Part shown: positions 46,479-55,600 of the stretch, in pieces
Layout: each line of letters begins with the position of its first letter
How positions within the stretch are numbered: position 1 is the stretch's first letter
NCBI RefSeq assembly: GCF_042646065.1
Contig: NZ_JBHRTA010000009.1
Span: 186,001-250,000 of the forward strand
Reading direction: 5' to 3'
From: Parapedobacter deserti
GTDB taxonomy: Bacteria; Bacteroidota; Bacteroidia; Sphingobacteriales; Sphingobacteriaceae
DNA: 64,000 bases
The notes under the pieces: generated by a model
What the model was told of the DNA's origin: nothing
Databases searched by the model: none
What the model saw: the letters and a program-made list of their open reading frames with translations, nothing else
Position numbers and translations under genes: made by a program

Positions 46479-47972
46479 ATGCATGGATATTTGCAACTTA
46501 AATTTTTATGGATCGGAACAATCGTCGTCACCTTGATTGCGGCCGGCTGCCGTAGCCAGCAGCAGAACCGCCCGAATGTCTTATTTATTGCGGTAGACGA
46601 TCTCAATGACTGGATCACGCTTTTTGATTCCGATAACCCCATCCGCACTCCGCATATCGAGAGGCTTGCAGCCAAGGGCGTTTTTTTTACACATGCTTAC
46701 TGCTCATCGCCAGCCTGCAATCCTTCCCGGGCATCGTTATTGACGGGTAAGCGTCCTCATAAAACGGGGATTTATGGTAATAAATCAGACTGGCGGCGCG
46801 CCTTACCGGATACAGAGACCATCCAGCAATATTTTATGAAACATGGCTATTATTCGGCAGGCGCAGGAAAAATTTTTCACCACCACTGGGACGGAGCGTT
46901 TCACGATACAGCATCGTTCGACGATTTCCAACCCATGCCTGACTCATATCCGGATTCGCCGATACCAGCCGAAAAGCTGAACGGCTTCGAATGGTATGGC
47001 AGCAAAAATACAGACTGGGGTGCATGGCCGCTCGAAGAAACGGATGCCGTTGATTACCGGACCGCAAGTTACGCGGTGGATTTTCTGAGCAAGCCACACG
47101 ATTCTCCATTCATGCTCAGTGTGGGAATCTTTCGCCCGCATATGCCTATGTATTCGCCGCCCGCGTACCGTAACCAGTATCCAGTGGAGGGGGCTGTGAT
47201 GCCGGCGGTAAAAGCGGACGACTGGGCCGACCTGCCAACAGGGGCTGCGAAGCTGATGGAGCCGACCACTTGGTTCTGGGACGGTATGGAGCAGGCAATG
47301 GCAGAGGATCCGAATGCCTGGCCCGACATGGTTACTTCCTATCAAGCAGCCGCTACCTTTGCCGACGCGCAGATCGGCCGTGTACTCGATGCGTTGGAAC
47401 GCAGTGCACACGCTGATAATACGGTCATCGTGCTATGGAGCGATCATGGATACCATCTGGGTGAAAAGCGGCACATGGAAAAGTTTGCCCTGTGGGAAAA
47501 GACGACACGCATTCCGTTTATTCTTGTTGCGCCCGGCAAGATAAAGCCAGGAACAACGGTGCATGCACCGGTTGATATGACCACGGTGTATCCGACGCTT
47601 GTTGACCTCTGCGGGCTGCCGGAGAAGCAAGCGGTTGATGGACAATCGGTCGTACCGCTTTTGGAGGATCCAGACATGCCGTTCCCGCCGGCGTTGATGA
47701 CGTACATGAAGGGAAACCACGCGGTCCGTACCGAGCGGTGGCGGTATATCCGGTACGCTGATGGCTCGGAAGAATTGTATGATCATGAAGAGGATCCCCA
47801 TGAGTGGCATAACTTGGCTGGTGAACATCGCCACTCGAATACCATAGACAGTCTAAGGCAATTCATCCCGTCATCCGACGCGCCAGACGTAGCGGATATG
47901 ACAAAGCCTTCAGGAGTGAAATCTACAGAATACAAGGCGGACGGCGATGCAACGAATACGGAGGGAAAGTAG
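46479..47972 (+). CDS. S1-family sulfatase lipoprotein (iduronate-2-sulfatase-like)
   Basis: A 497-residue sulfatase with lipobox IAAGC (cysteine 24), so unlike the other two it is probably membrane-anchored. Metal motif FIAVDDLNDW (36-45), formylglycine motif CNPSRASLLTGKRPHKTG with C80 as the modified residue, and LWSDHGYHLGEKRHMEKFALWE (short motif DHGYHLGE) near residue 325. The C-terminal ~40 residues are a polar tail. It belongs to the iduronate-2-sulfatase-like group by general pattern; actual substrate unknown. It lies between SusCD 3 and the NanA-type lyase, so it should act on the same glycan. Confidence 0.92.
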   Translation: MHGYLQLKFLWIGTIVVTLIAAGCRSQQQNRPNVLFIAVDDLNDWITLFDSDNPIRTPHIERLAAKGVFFTHAYCSSPACNPSRASLLTGKRPHKTGIYGNKSDWRRALPDTETIQQYFMKHGYYSAGAGKIFHHHWDGAFHDTASFDDFQPMPDSYPDSPIPAEKLNGFEWYGSKNTDWGAWPLEETDAVDYRTASYAVDFLSKPHDSPFMLSVGIFRPHMPMYSPPAYRNQYPVEGAVMPAVKADDWADLPTGAAKLMEPTTWFWDGMEQAMAEDPNAWPDMVTSYQAAATFADAQIGRVLDALERSAHADNTVIVLWSDHGYHLGEKRHMEKFALWEKTTRIPFILVAPGKIKPGTTVHAPVDMTTVYPTLVDLCGLPEKQAVDGQSVVPLLEDPDMPFPPALMTYMKGNHAVRTERWRYIRYADGSEELYDHEEDPHEWHNLAGEHRHSNTIDSLRQFIPSSDAPDVADMTKPSGVKSTEYKADGDATNTEGK

Positions 47973-48023
47973 AATAGGAAACGGTGTAGTTGAAATTTTT
48001 TAGATACTTAATGACATACTCAA

Positions 48024-48959
48024 ATGACAAAAATACAAGGCCTTATTGCTGCTACTTTTGGAACATTCCATGCAGACGGCTCGCTTAACCTTGATGGGAT
48101 ACCACCTTTGGTGGACAAACTTGTGGACGATGGATTGAAAGGTGTATTTATTTGCGGGACAAACGGCGAAGGGCCGAACCTGACCATTGAAGAACGGATG
48201 GCGACGGCTGAAGCTTATATGGAGGCAGCTCAAGGCAGGTTGCTTGTCCTGGTACATGTAGGGCATACCTCGATTGCCGAGTCGCGCAAGCTGGCTTCCC
48301 ATGCCGAACGGATCGGCGCTGACGCAATTTCGGCTGTCGCCGGTTTTTATTTCAAACCATCGTCGATAGGCAATCTAGTGGCATGCATGGCAGAAATCGC
48401 GGCTGCTGCTCCCAGTACCCCTTTTTATTATTATCATATCCCGGCTCTCACAGGCGTAGGGATGGATATGGTGGCGTTCTTGCAGTTAGCCGACAAAGAA
48501 ATTCCTAACCTAGCCGGTATCAAATATACGGCGTCCACCCTTCATGAATACCAGGTATGCTTGAACTACGACGGCGGTAAGTTCGATGTACTTTTCGGAT
48601 ATGATGAATTACTGCTTAGCGCACTGGCAGTCGGTGCTAAGGGGGCTATTGGAAGCACCTATACGTTTGCTGCTCCCGTGTATAAGGAAGTGATGCAAGC
48701 TTTCGATGCTGGCGACCTACCAACTGCCCAACGGCTTCAGCTAGGACTTGTGGATATGGTCAGAGCGTTTGTGAAGTACTCGCCAATCCCGGCTCAGCGG
48801 GCGATCATGAGCATGTTAGGGTATGAGCTTGGGCATTGTCGCTTGCCGCTGCAACCGCTTAGTGCCGCGCAGTCTGAAGCGTTGAGGGGGGAGTTGGAAA
48901 CGCTGTCGTTTTTCGATACCTTGAAGCGTAGTAGTATGCCGGTCGGTAAACACGCATGA
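48024..48959 (+). CDS. nanA: N-acetylneuraminate lyase family protein (NanA type)
   Basis: A 311-residue cytoplasmic TIM-barrel aldolase of the DHDPS/NAL family. The GTNGEG carboxylate-binding motif lies at 45-50, the catalytic tyrosine in PFYYYHIPALTGV (Y136/Y137; the YYHIP wording is typical of sialic acid lyases), and the Schiff-base lysine K167 in GIKYTA. It cleaves a nonulosonic acid (Neu5Ac or Kdn) to pyruvate and the corresponding ManNAc or mannose. Its stop overlaps the start of the NanM-like gene by four bases, a strong functional link. The other genes of a standard nan pathway (epimerase, kinase, permease) are not nearby. Confidence 0.9.
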   Translation: MTKIQGLIAATFGTFHADGSLNLDGIPPLVDKLVDDGLKGVFICGTNGEGPNLTIEERMATAEAYMEAAQGRLLVLVHVGHTSIAESRKLASHAERIGADAISAVAGFYFKPSSIGNLVACMAEIAAAAPSTPFYYYHIPALTGVGMDMVAFLQLADKEIPNLAGIKYTASTLHEYQVCLNYDGGKFDVLFGYDELLLSALAVGAKGAIGSTYTFAAPVYKEVMQAFDAGDLPTAQRLQLGLVDMVRAFVKYSPIPAQRAIMSMLGYELGHCRLPLQPLSAAQSEALRGELETLSFFDTLKRSSMPVGKHA

Positions 48960-50047
48960 CGAGGATGGTCACGCACACTGGTCACCAAGCGGGTGACTTG
49001 GGCCTTACTTGGAGGCAGCTGCCACAGGTGCCTGATGCGGTGGGGTTTGCCGGCGTCTTCGCCGGTGTCAGCAATGGGCACTTGCTGGTTGCGGGTGGAT
49101 CCCATTTCTCGGAAGGTACCCGGCCTTGGTCGGGGGGGACCAAAATCTGGAGCGACAAAATTTATGCGCTGAAGGGAGGTGCGGAAAAATGGGAAGAAGT
49201 GGGTAAATTGCCCCGGGCGATAGGATATGGTGTGTCCTTGACTTGGAACGATCAGGTATTGCTAATAGGTGGCAGTGATCAACAGTGTCACCGCCGAGAA
49301 GCTTATGCACTGCGTTTTGAAAAAGGGCGCGTGATGATCGACACCTTGCCGGATTTGCCCTACGCAAATGCAAATGCATGCGGTGCGCTAATCGGCGACG
49401 TGATTTACCTAGCTGGCGGATTGGAAAGACCAACGGCCTGCACGGCAGGGCACACATTCTGGACGCTCGATCTGGCAAAGCCGGTGGCTGAAAGGCAATG
49501 GAAGGTGCTGGAGCCATGGCCGGGCAAACCACGCATGCTCAGTGTGGCCGGCTCTTTTGATGGTGCTTTTTACCTGATGAGCGGCGTTGCGCTGGAAGGA
49601 GACAACGACTCGGCTCCGCAGCGAAAATACCTGACTGATGCGTTCAAGTACTGGCCAGGCAAAGGATGGGAGCAGATCGATGATCTCCCGTACGCGACGG
49701 CCGCCGCACCAAGCCCGGCCTTTACCAACAGTGGACATCGCCTGTTGGTGTTCGGTGGAGACGACGGTAGTCTTGCTGAAAAGAGCGGCGAGCTGAAAGA
49801 CGAACATCCCGGATTTCGGACCGGTATTTTGGTGTTTGATATGAAAACAGGTGCTTGGCGGAACGGAGGAGAGGTTTGGGTCGATAGGCAGCCTGATTCG
49901 GAACGTAATCCCAACGCCAGTACGTGGGCTCCGGTTACTACGCCACTGGTGGTTTGGGAAGACGAGGTGATATTGCCCATGGGGGAAACTCGCCCGGGTG
50001 TTCGGACAAATCGGGTGTTGGCAGCTAAACCGACAATGAAAAGATAA
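48956..50047 (+). CDS. nanM: Kelch-type cyclically permuted mutarotase (NanM-like)
   Basis: A 363-residue kelch beta-propeller with repeated G-G/A-G-G-x motifs (LLVAGGSHF, VLLIGGSDQ, IYLAGGLER, LLVFGGDDG) and W-x-x-L/P-P linkers. The family (E. coli NanM) speeds conversion between alpha and beta anomers of sialic acid. In contrast to E. coli NanM, which is periplasmic, no signal peptide is visible: the N-terminus (MTRMVTHTGHQAGDLGLTWRQ) is polar. It therefore seems to act in the cytoplasm, beside the lyase whose gene it overlaps by four bases (ATGA). A mis-assigned start is possible but upstream codons belong to nanA. Confidence 0.88.
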   Translation: MTRMVTHTGHQAGDLGLTWRQLPQVPDAVGFAGVFAGVSNGHLLVAGGSHFSEGTRPWSGGTKIWSDKIYALKGGAEKWEEVGKLPRAIGYGVSLTWNDQVLLIGGSDQQCHRREAYALRFEKGRVMIDTLPDLPYANANACGALIGDVIYLAGGLERPTACTAGHTFWTLDLAKPVAERQWKVLEPWPGKPRMLSVAGSFDGAFYLMSGVALEGDNDSAPQRKYLTDAFKYWPGKGWEQIDDLPYATAAAPSPAFTNSGHRLLVFGGDDGSLAEKSGELKDEHPGFRTGILVFDMKTGAWRNGGEVWVDRQPDSERNPNASTWAPVTTPLVVWEDEVILPMGETRPGVRTNRVLAAKPTMKR

Positions 50048-50062
50048 TAGCGAGTTTTAACA

Positions 50063-51013
50063 ATGGAAATGGAGCGTAACATATCGGAGGCCGATTGGTG
50101 CCGTGGAAACTGGGGAACGTTATTATTGCCTATTAACGAAGATGATTCAATCGATTTTGAACGGTTGTCTGTCGAGATCGACGTGTTGATCGATGCGGGA
50201 GTCGATGGCATCTATTCGAATGGTACCGCCGGGGAATTCCATACGCAAACAGAGGACGAGTTTTATCAGGTAAGCGAAATGCTGGCAACGAAATGCAAGA
50301 GCCGTGGAATGCGGTTCCAGATCGGGGCGTCGCATCCCGTGCCCGTTGTCACCCTTAGCCGTATTGCACGCACCCTTCACTTGGAGCCCGCGGCGTATCA
50401 AGTGATTCTGCCCGATTGGGTGAGTGTAGGCATTGAGGAGGCATGCGACTTTCTTAAGCGGGTTGCGGAGTCCGCACGGCCGGTTCCCATCGTGCTTTAT
50501 AATCCGCCGCATGCGAAGCGTGTGTTGGAGCCTGAAGCGTATAGTACGCTTGTTAAACAGATCCCGGAGCTGGTTAGCATCAAGGTGCTTGATGGAGACA
50601 TCGACTGGTATGAACGGATGCGGCCCGTTGCGGCACAGGTTGCCGTGTTTGTGCCGGGGCACCATTTGGCGTCAGGGGTAAATCATGGGGTAGCCAGCGG
50701 GGCCTATTCGAATGTGGCCTGCATCAATCCATGGGCCGCTCAACGCTGGTGGCAGCTGATGCAAATCGATATGAAGGAAGCGCTTGGCATCGAGCAGTGC
50801 ATCCAAACGTTTTTTGCCGGATATATCACACCTTTTGCTGCGCAGGGATTCAGTAACCCCGCATTAGATAAACTGCTGGCAGCGGTGGGGAACTGGGCGG
50901 ATATTGGAACCAGGCTACGCTGGCCGTACCGTTGGGTATCCTCCATAGAAGTCGAACGAATCAGAAAGGGGGCACATAGAACGTTGCCTGGGTGGTTTTT
51001 TGAGACCAACTAA
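50063..51013 (+). CDS. Second DHDPS-family pyruvate-type aldolase/lyase
   Basis: A 316-residue TIM-barrel protein of the dihydrodipicolinate synthase family, clearly different from the NanA-type protein two genes upstream. It has NGTAGEFHT (53-61), the catalytic tyrosine in VLYNPPHA (Y146) and the Schiff-base lysine in VSIKVLDG (K174). The YNPP wording fits the broad group containing 2-keto-3-deoxy-aldonate aldolases. It would make sense as the enzyme cleaving the product of the IlvD-family dehydratase at 13203, but that is inference. It is the last gene of operon C, 15 bases after the mutarotase, and converges with panD. It does not appear to be lysine-pathway DapA. Confidence 0.85.
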   Translation: MEMERNISEADWCRGNWGTLLLPINEDDSIDFERLSVEIDVLIDAGVDGIYSNGTAGEFHTQTEDEFYQVSEMLATKCKSRGMRFQIGASHPVPVVTLSRIARTLHLEPAAYQVILPDWVSVGIEEACDFLKRVAESARPVPIVLYNPPHAKRVLEPEAYSTLVKQIPELVSIKVLDGDIDWYERMRPVAAQVAVFVPGHHLASGVNHGVASGAYSNVACINPWAAQRWWQLMQIDMKEALGIEQCIQTFFAGYITPFAAQGFSNPALDKLLAAVGNWADIGTRLRWPYRWVSSIEVERIRKGAHRTLPGWFFETN

Positions 51014-51031
51014 AAGATAGCTAAATCTCTA

Positions 51032-51400
51032 TTAATAATTATACTTTTCGATGGACGTAATCTGGTTGTCATCGCCGGTAAACACCAACACGGGCTGATA
51101 AGCATCGGCTTCATCCTCATGGACCTTGCAGAAGCTGAGGATATGGACAGTATCACCTACCTTGGCGTGCAGCGCTGCTCCACCGTTCATGCACACTTCC
51201 CCACTGCCGCGTCTGCCCGGAAGCACGTAGGTCATGATACGACTGCCGTTGATGGCGTTGTTGATGTAAACCTGTTCGTATTTCTTGATGTTAGCGGCAT
51301 CCAGCAAATCTGCATCAACGGTAATGGACCCGTTATATTCAACATTCGCTTCTGTTACTTTTACCGTGTGAATTTTTGATTTTAAAATAGTTAACTTCAT
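51032..51400 (-). CDS. panD: Aspartate 1-decarboxylase
   Basis: A 122-residue proenzyme that makes beta-alanine from aspartate for pantothenate and CoA synthesis. The self-cleavage site is EYNGSITVD with G24-S25, where Ser25 becomes the pyruvoyl group. INNAINGSRIMTYV and GAAALHAKVGD-like segments (NGGAALHAKVGDTV) are as in the family. The length is normal. It lies 29 bases downstream of an unknown gene on the same strand and converges with the island. Confidence 0.96.
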   Translation of the reverse strand: MKLTILKSKIHTVKVTEANVEYNGSITVDADLLDAANIKKYEQVYINNAINGSRIMTYVLPGRRGSGEVCMNGGAALHAKVGDTVHILSFCKVHEDEADAYQPVLVFTGDDNQITSIEKYNY

Positions 51401-51429
51401 TTATATTCTTGTGTTTCTTACGTTGTTTG

Positions 51430-52506
51430 TTATGCTGTGCGGATTTGGCTTTTGGAAGGTTGGCACGTTTTCAGGACATACCGCTGCTGGTTTTGTACCA
51501 CCACATGCCATTGATGGTGGCAATCATAGGTGAATTGATAGGGCAGGGCTGGGTCTATCCCACTGTCGGCCTGACAGCAGACCTTATAGTCCACATGCCC
51601 GTCAACATTATATTTTACCACCGTGATCGTATCTATATCACCGTCCTGTTCAAGCGCGAACCACGCGCCCTCACCGATGCCGCCCAGCCAATGGGCGCAC
51701 TGCGGCACGGTGGGCGGCCTTTCCGGCTCGCCGATGCTGCCGGCTCGCCGATCGCAGGGCAGGAGTTGAGCTTTGGAAAGCGAAAAGTTGTGCCGTAGCA
51801 AATCGACCTGGAAACGCAACGATTGCCACCGGGTCATGGCTGCTGCTTTTAGCATGCCGTGGTGGTAGCAATAAACCGTTTTATCCGGAGCGGCGTTGAC
51901 GACATTGCTCATCGGGCTTGGCTTGAAGCTTTCCGGATACAAGACCCTGCGTCTTGCAGGATTACACCTGCTCCAGCCCGCAAGCAATACTTGTGCAACA
52001 AAACGCGAACAGCTGTTGTTTCCCCTGGCAACGGCACCGTATTTTACCGGTCCGCCATCGACAATCTGTTGAGCAACGCGACTGGCCGCGGTATACGATA
52101 GGTCGGTCGCCATGGAAAAGAATAACCTGCCGCCGCCGTGGGTCGCACACTCCATTTCTTGCAGTTCGCGTAAGATGGCCTGTAGATTCAGGATTCGCCC
52201 ATCTCGATCGAACTGTGCGCGAGTGAATAATGCAAGCCGCGGATCGGATTCTGCGGATCGCGCCCTGCCGTACCCACGGGGCGTAACATATCGACCGAAA
52301 TCATAGTAAGCGAGTAATCCGCTTTGGCGGTGTATCAAAACAATTGCTGCGTGGCCTACGCGGAAGTTTAGGTTTTTTACGATGCCGACCTGCTTGAGCA
52401 AAGCCATCCACCGCTCATCACCTCGGGCTGTTTTGTCAGGCCATGCGATGACCAAAGCTACGTCAACGTTACTTTCCAACTGATCTCCGTTCACTGATTT
52501 ATCCAC
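51430..52506 (-). CDS. Unknown protein with a permuted papain-like (NlpC/P60-related) pattern
   Basis: A GTG-initiated 358-residue protein that I do not recognise with certainty. An N-terminal domain (about 12-240) has a conserved-looking His in FRVGHAAIVLI (H52) and a Cys in NNSCSRFVAQ (C166). A His-then-Cys order with a C at the start of a helix is the pattern of circularly permuted papain-fold peptidases such as the YiiX/LRAT group. The C-terminal ~110 residues are cysteine- and tryptophan-rich beta sequence (ALEQDGDIDTITVVKYNVDG). No signal peptide or membrane segment is present. It probably shares a transcript with panD. An amidase or thioesterase function is possible but unproven. Confidence 0.6.
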   Translation of the reverse strand: MDKSVNGDQLESNVDVALVIAWPDKTARGDERWMALLKQVGIVKNLNFRVGHAAIVLIHRQSGLLAYYDFGRYVTPRGYGRARSAESDPRLALFTRAQFDRDGRILNLQAILRELQEMECATHGGGRLFFSMATDLSYTAASRVAQQIVDGGPVKYGAVARGNNSCSRFVAQVLLAGWSRCNPARRRVLYPESFKPSPMSNVVNAAPDKTVYCYHHGMLKAAAMTRWQSLRFQVDLLRHNFSLSKAQLLPCDRRAGSIGEPERPPTVPQCAHWLGGIGEGAWFALEQDGDIDTITVVKYNVDGHVDYKVCCQADSGIDPALPYQFTYDCHHQWHVVVQNQQRYVLKTCQPSKSQIRTA

Positions 52507-52681
52507 GGCAGTGAAGTAACCTTTTGAATCTGTAAAGATTTGGGAAATGTAAGCTAATCATCGCTGATTGTGTTGTTTGTACCAGAAAACTTACCCAAGT
52601 GGCGTAAATTTTTCATGATATTGTTGCGGAAATTACCATTTTTGCAATCCAGATGAAACATTACGCGACAAACCGCCATTT

Positions 52682-55600
52682 ATGAAAGAGATTATTGATA
52701 GAATCACGCTTAAGCCCGTGATTCTGATTTTAGGATTAACCTTACTTTTTGCCGTAAACGCCTGCAACAAGCGCAGCGGTAAACCGCGGATATTGGTATT
52801 CAGCAAAACAGCCGCTTTCTACCATGAGTCTATACCGGCGGGCAATTCCGCGTTGCTCAAGCTTGCCAGCGAACACGGATTTGCTATCGACACGACCAGC
52901 AACGCTGAATGGTTTAATGAAGACAGCTTAGCAAAATATTCGGCTGTGGTGTTTTTGAGCACCTCCGGCGACGTGCTCAACCATTATCAAGAAGCCGCGT
53001 TCGAACGATATATCCAGGCTGGAGGCGGTTTCGTGGGCATCCACGCGGCCTCCGACACCGAGTACGACTGGAGATGGTACGGCCGGTTGGTTGGCGGCTA
53101 TTTCAAAAACCATCCGCAACCGCAGGAAGCTACATTCCATGTAGTGGACTCCCTGCACCCAGCTACCGAGGGGTTGCCTGCTACGTTTACCTACAATGAC
53201 GAATGGTATAATTTCAAGAAGCTCAACCCAGCTATCAAGGTGTTGATCACGATCGACGAGTCAAGCTACGAAGGAGGCGAAAACGGCGATCACCATCCCA
53301 TGGTTTGGTACCATGATTACGATGGTGGACGGTCATTTTTCACGGCCTTCGGCCATTCAGCCGAATCCTTCACTGATTCGCTGCATTTAAAGCTCATACT
53401 CGGCGGCATCAGGTATGCCATTGGAGAGAACCGAAAACTGAATTACCGGAAAGCAAAGACTCAGCTGGTGCCTGAAAGACAGCGTTTCGTGAAGACGCAA
53501 CTGCATCAAGGCGGCCTCTTTGAGCCCACAGAGATGGCTATACTGCCCAGTTTCGATATCCTCGTAGCCCAGCGGCGCGGGGAGCTGATGTTATATGAGC
53601 AGGAAACTCAAGCTGTAAAGCAAGTTGGGTATCTCGACGTTTACCACCGGACGGAAGTTCCCAATGTAAATGCCGAAGAAGGGTTTATGGGACTGGCACT
53701 GGACCCTGATTTTGAGAAAAACAACTATATATACGCATTTTACAGCCCGGCTGATACGTCCGTAAACCGTTTGTCGCGGTTCGTGTATGATTCGGAGAAA
53801 GACACCCTGGATACGCAATCGGAAACGGTGGTGTTGCAGTTCTATTCGCAACGCAACATCTGTTGCCACACCGGCGGTTCCATCGCTTTCGGGAGCGATG
53901 GACTCTTGTACTTGTCCACAGGCGATAATTCCACGCCTTTCGACCAGCCGGACCCTTCAACATTCAAAAACCGTGGGTTTGCCCCGTTAGACGGCCGCCC
54001 GGGGTTTGAGCAATACGACGCGCGGCGCTCCGCCGGCAATACCAATGACCTCCGCGGCAAGATACTTCGTATCAAAGTACTGCCCGATGGTGCGTACGAA
54101 GTACCCGATGGAAACCTGTTCGCCGAAGGAACGGAAAAAACCAGACCGGAAATTTATGTGATGGGCAATCGCAATCCGTACCGGATTTCGGTTGACCAGA
54201 AAACCGGGTTCCTTTATTGGGGAGAAGTTGGCCCTGATGCAAATAACGATAGCCTGGAGACACGTGGCCCGCGCGGTTATGATGAAATAAACCAGGCGCG
54301 CGGGGCGGGTTTCTTTGGATGGCCCCTGTTCGTGGGAGACAACTATGCTTACCGGGCATATGATTATGCTACGGGACGTTCCGGGGCACCGTTTGATCCG
54401 GCAAAGCCTGAAAACAATTCACCGAATAATTCCGGCATGCAGTGGCTTCCCCCAGCGCAGCCTGCCTTTATCTGGTATCCGTACGGGGCTTCCCCGGATT
54501 TCCCGCAGCTGGGCACGGGCGGCCGGAATGCAATGGCCGGGCCGGTGTACTATTCGGACATGTTTGCTAAAGCGACACGATACCCCGACTACTATGACGT
54601 GAAATTGTTCATTTACGACTGGATACGCGGATGGATCAAGGCTGTGACGATGCTGCCCAATGGTGACTTCGAAAAGATGGAACCGTTTATGGAAGGGGAG
54701 TCTTTCGCCAATCCGATCGATATGGAGGTGGGTAAAGACGGTCGTTTGTATATCTTAGAATATGGCAGGGGATGGTTTGCCAAGAATCCCGATGCCGGCA
54801 TCGCACGGATCGACTACATCGCCGGCAATATTCCGCCGAAGGTAGGTGATATCACCGTTGAGAAAAGCAACGGCAGGGTGCCTTTTACCGTAAAAGCAAC
54901 GGTAGAAGCCGAGGATTACGAAAATGACAAACTTAGCTACACGTGGAAGATCGGCGAAGCTACCTTACAGACCGACGAACCGTCCTTGACCTATACCTTG
55001 GACAGGACGGGGGAATATGCGATTACCGTCACGGTAGCTGACGCCAAGGGGGAAGCCGAAAGTAACCCCGTTATGGTCTATGCGGGCAATGACAACCCTG
55101 TCGTAGACATCGTTTTGACAAACAGCGCTGGTTTTTACGCGCCGGGTGAAAACATCGGATACGAAGTGAAGGTAGATGACGGCGGTCGTCCGATAGACAC
55201 TGGCAACCTGGTAGTCGCCGTCGATTACATAAAAGGTACTGATTTAGCCGGTGCATCCCTAGGCCATCAACAGGTGTCCGAGATCATCTTGGGGCGTAGT
55301 TTGATGATGGCTTCCGATTGCCAGTCGTGTCATAAAATCGACGAGCCCAGTGTAGGCCCGTCCTATATGCAGGTAGCTTCACGGTATAAAGGCCGGCAAG
55401 GTGCATCAACGTACCTCATGGAAAAAATCATGCAGGGCGGCAGCGGGGTCTGGGGTGAGGTAGCAATGGCCGCACACCCTGATATGAAGGAATCGGAGGC
55501 CCGGCAGATTGTGCAGTGGATCATGTCGCTGGCAGATGATCAGGCAGTCAAAAAGAAGTCGCTACCCGCAAAAGGTACGATCGTTGCCCGTCCACCTTCC

